Shown here piece by piece: positions 61,877-64,000 of a DNA stretch of 64,000 nucleotides. Numbering within the stretch: the first letter of the stretch is position 1; each line of letters starts with the position of its first letter. The DNA comes from Methyloligella solikamskensis (GTDB lineage Bacteria; Pseudomonadota; Alphaproteobacteria; Rhizobiales; Methyloligellaceae), in contig NZ_JBHTJO010000002.1 of the NCBI RefSeq assembly GCF_042676065.1, positions 248,001-312,000 on the forward strand. The letters are read 5' to 3'. Below the pieces are notes generated by a model that made no database searches, had not been told where the DNA came from, and worked only from the letters and a program-made list of their open reading frames with translations. The position numbers and the translations under genes were made by a program.

Positions 61877-63544
61877 CTAGGCGAGGGTCGCGGGAAGCGC
61901 CGATTTGTCCACAGGCGCAATGCCGCCATCAGCCCGTCTAGCCACGATCACCCTGTGCAGAATGAGCACCGGAAGCAGGCTCGCCAGCACGATGACGAGC
62001 GCCGCAAGCCCCGCCTCTTCGTAGCGATAGAGGGAGGCGAGGGTGAAGACATGGGTGGCCAATGTCTCGAAATTGAAGGGCCGCAGCAGCAAGGTCGCCG
62101 GCAGCTCCTTCATGGACTCCACGAAAACGAGCAGGGCCGCGGCGGCGAGGGCCGGGCGCAGCAGCGGAAGCTGGATGCGCCACAGCGTCGCTTGGGCTGA
62201 AGCTCCGAGGCTCCGGCTCGCCGCATCGATGTTTTCGGAGATCTTGGAGAAGCCTGTCTCGACCGCGCCGAAGGCGGCGGCCAGGAACCGGATGCTGTAG
62301 GCGAGCACCAGGGCCGCGGCCGTGCCGGTGAAGAAAGGCATGACCGCATCGCCGGTGATCATGCGTCCCGTCTCCATGATCCACCGGTCGAAGGCGCCGA
62401 GAGGCGCGAGCAACCCGATGGCCAGCACGGTGCCGGGCACGGCATAGGCGAGCGCCGGGATTAGCGCGGCCGTCCGAAGCGATTGGGAGGACAGCATGCG
62501 GCGCCCGTAGGAGAGGACGAGGGCGAAGAGGAGCGCAACTGCGGCGGCGAGAGCGGAGAGCATGAGGCTATGGCTCGCCGCATCGAGAAAATCCGGATCG
62601 AGGGCCGTGTCGAGATAAGCGATGGCCGAGCGGAGCAGGATGAAGCCCGGCAGCCCGAAGCCCAGCACGACCGGCGCGAAGCAGGCGATGGAAGCGCCCA
62701 CACCCCGCCAGCCAGTCAGCTCGGCCTGCACCGGCGGGCGGCTGCTATTGCTGAGCGCATGGAAGCGCCGGCCGAGGCGCAACCCCCGCTCCAGAAAGAT
62801 CAGCGCCAGCACGAAGAGCAGCATGACGGAAGCGAGCTGGGCCGCGCCGCTCAGGCTGTTGCGCGACAGCCAGGTCTCGTAGACGGCGACGGTCAGCGTC
62901 CGGACGCCTAGGAATTCCACCGCGCCGATATCGTTCACCGTCTCCATCAGCGCCAGCGCCACACCGGCGGCGAGGGCCGGTCGGGCGAGCGGCAGTGCGA
63001 TCCGCCAGAAGGTGGCGGCGGGTCCTGCGCCGAGCGTCCGGCTCACCTCCAGCATCTCCACCGATTGCTGCTGAAAGCTCACCCGTGCCGTGAGGTAGAC
63101 GTAAGGGTAGAGCACGGCGCTCATGAGCAGGATCGCGCCGGGCAGGGAACGGATGTCTGGGAACCAGTAATCGCCCGCATTTTGCCAACCGAAGCCCGCC
63201 CGCAAAGCCGTCTGGATCAGGCCGGAATAGTCGAAAAGCTCCAGATAGCAGAAGGCGACGATGTAGGTCGGCACCGCCAGCGGAAGCAGCAGGGCCCAGG
63301 TGAGGAACCGGCTGCCCGGAAAGCGGAACATGGTGACGAGCCAAGCCGTGCCCGCGCCGATGGTCAGCGTCAGCACCGCCACGCCCAGCATCAGCAGAAG
63401 CGTCGTCCGAACCGCGTGGGGCAGAACGTAAGCGGCGAGATGCGGCCAGACATTCTCACCGCCCCCGCCGGTCAGGGCGACAGTGAGCACGGCAAGGATG
63501 GGCGTCACCGCAATGGCGATGACGGCCAGCACCGAAAGGCGCAA
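61877..63544 (-). CDS. ABC transporter permease, fused two-domain type (iron/FbpB-like)
   Basis: 555 aa with about twelve membrane segments in two homologous halves. Each half has the permease cytoplasmic loop that docks the ATPase: SRTLGAGPAATFWRIALPLARPAL in the first, and SRSLGASAQATLWRIQLPLLRPAL in the second. Segments such as LLLPLAVPTYIVAFCYLELFDYSGL and MELVESMKELPATLLLRPFN-like EAA-loop partners (VESMKELPATLLL) are typical of Fe(III) importers (FbpB/SfuB). The start is TTG 63544, 20 nt after the Cys-rich gene. The ATP-binding subunit is not visible. The solute-binding gene to the left may be its partner, but it is of PotD type. Confidence 0.88.
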   Translation of the reverse strand: MRLSVLAVIAIAVTPILAVLTVALTGGGGENVWPHLAAYVLPHAVRTTLLLMLGVAVLTLTIGAGTAWLVTMFRFPGSRFLTWALLLPLAVPTYIVAFCYLELFDYSGLIQTALRAGFGWQNAGDYWFPDIRSLPGAILLMSAVLYPYVYLTARVSFQQQSVEMLEVSRTLGAGPAATFWRIALPLARPALAAGVALALMETVNDIGAVEFLGVRTLTVAVYETWLSRNSLSGAAQLASVMLLFVLALIFLERGLRLGRRFHALSNSSRPPVQAELTGWRGVGASIACFAPVVLGFGLPGFILLRSAIAYLDTALDPDFLDAASHSLMLSALAAAVALLFALVLSYGRRMLSSQSLRTAALIPALAYAVPGTVLAIGLLAPLGAFDRWIMETGRMITGDAVMPFFTGTAAALVLAYSIRFLAAAFGAVETGFSKISENIDAASRSLGASAQATLWRIQLPLLRPALAAAALLVFVESMKELPATLLLRPFNFETLATHVFTLASLYRYEEAGLAALVIVLASLLPVLILHRVIVARRADGGIAPVDKSALPATLA

Positions 63545-63564
63545 GATCGGATGAGACGGGCCGG

Positions 63565-64000
63565 TCAGCCCCGGCCTGCCGCGCTCGCAACTGGCGAGGC
63601 GCTCCGCGAGATGGCAGACAAGGCCGTCACGGCCTCAGGATTGAGCCGCTGATCGGCTTCCTGGAGTACGTCGCCGAAGGCGTTGGCCGCCTCGATCACC
63701 GGATCCACCAGATCCGAGCCCGTCAGCGCAAGCGCGCAGGCCTGCATGGCCGGGCAGCGGTGATGCTGGGAGGCCGCGATCAGCGACATTGCCATGCACT
63801 CGTCGGGGCAGAACCCAGCGCAGCCATACGGGTAGTATTCGATCTTGCGGGAGGCGCAGCCGCGCAGGGCGCGCACCCAGCAGGCAAGTTCGGTTACGGC
63901 CCGCTTGGCCCGCTCCGGCCCCAGCGCCCGGTTATACTCGTTCCAGCCGGTCTCCCAGCAGGCGATGTCGCCGGTGTCGTAGCCGGCCAGCCAGCATCGG
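63565..64000 (-). CDS. Cysteine-rich protein, N terminus outside the window
   Basis: About 145 residues are visible, running in from the right edge. They contain nine cysteines, several in Cys-Trp pairs (RCWLAGYD, ACWETGWNEYN, ACWVRALRGCAS), followed by YPYGCAGFCPDECMAMS and HRCPAMQACALALTG. The C-terminal 45 residues have no cysteine (VDPVIEAANAFGDVLQEAD, then an Ala/Ser-rich end). No family was recognised. The Cys pattern suggests metal binding or several disulfides. It ends 20 nt before the ABC permease gene on the same strand, so it is probably in the same operon and could be linked to metal transport, which is inference. Confidence 0.6.
   Translation of the reverse strand, partial: RCWLAGYDTGDIACWETGWNEYNRALGPERAKRAVTELACWVRALRGCASRKIEYYPYGCAGFCPDECMAMSLIAASQHHRCPAMQACALALTGSDLVDPVIEAANAFGDVLQEADQRLNPEAVTALSAISRSASPVASAAGRG

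Overview
The window is high-GC bacterial chromosome, almost certainly from an alphaproteobacterium and most likely a member of Hyphomicrobiales (Rhizobiales). The strongest evidence is the conserved block murA - DUF2948 - hisD - UPF0262 - infA - maf - yacG (5.7-11.1 kb). A bcsS-like gene, a phasin gene, paired DUF3300/DUF2950 genes and an exbB with a long N-terminal extension fit the same assignment. No insertion sequence, phage or CRISPR array was seen.

Layout. 0-2.5 kb: sulfate activation (end of cysD, cysN) with a TauE/SafE-type exporter. 2.5-5.1 kb: divergent glutaryl-CoA dehydrogenase and family III CoA-transferase genes, probably for glutarate use. 5.1-11.1 kb: tRNA-Thr and the conserved murA-yacG block. 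11.1-24 kb: mostly small exported proteins (two NTF2-like paralogs, DUF2147, DUF2950, DUF3300, an outer-membrane SphA-like protein, MliC), a membrane alpha/beta hydrolase, an ABC-F protein, a bactofilin and two exported hydrolases. tRNA-Phe at 12.3 kb has a second copy of its 3' end 740 bp downstream, which looks like a decayed integration site. 24-30 kb: an XRE regulator, a BLUF blue-light sensor, a FUSC-type membrane protein, an AhpD-like protein, DUF2267 and an MFS transporter.

29.7-47.7 kb is an envelope-sensing and transport island: two PepSY genes with an OmpR-type two-component system, a second two-component system facing a Met/His-rich CpxP/Spy-like periplasmic protein, an RND efflux adaptor/pump pair, exbB-exbD-tonB, and a second RND adaptor/pump pair. 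Tandem direct repeats of the kind bound by OmpR-family regulators lie in both two-component promoter regions. A frameshifted marC follows.

48.5-52.6 kb is the most interesting locus: a tightly packed operon of a circularly permuted ATP-grasp protein, an alpha-E protein, a transglutaminase-like protein with an alternating-glutamine tail, and an Anbu-type proteasome homologue. This gene set is known in outline, but its substrate and product are not established. It can be read as a peptide ligation/modification and proteolysis system.

52.6-64 kb: phasin, a SAM methyltransferase, an ATP-dependent DNA ligase coupled to its metallo-beta-lactamase-fold exonuclease, a BcsS-like protein, and a leftward run with a solute-binding protein, an AsmA protein, a fused two-domain ABC permease and a cysteine-rich protein cut by the window edge.
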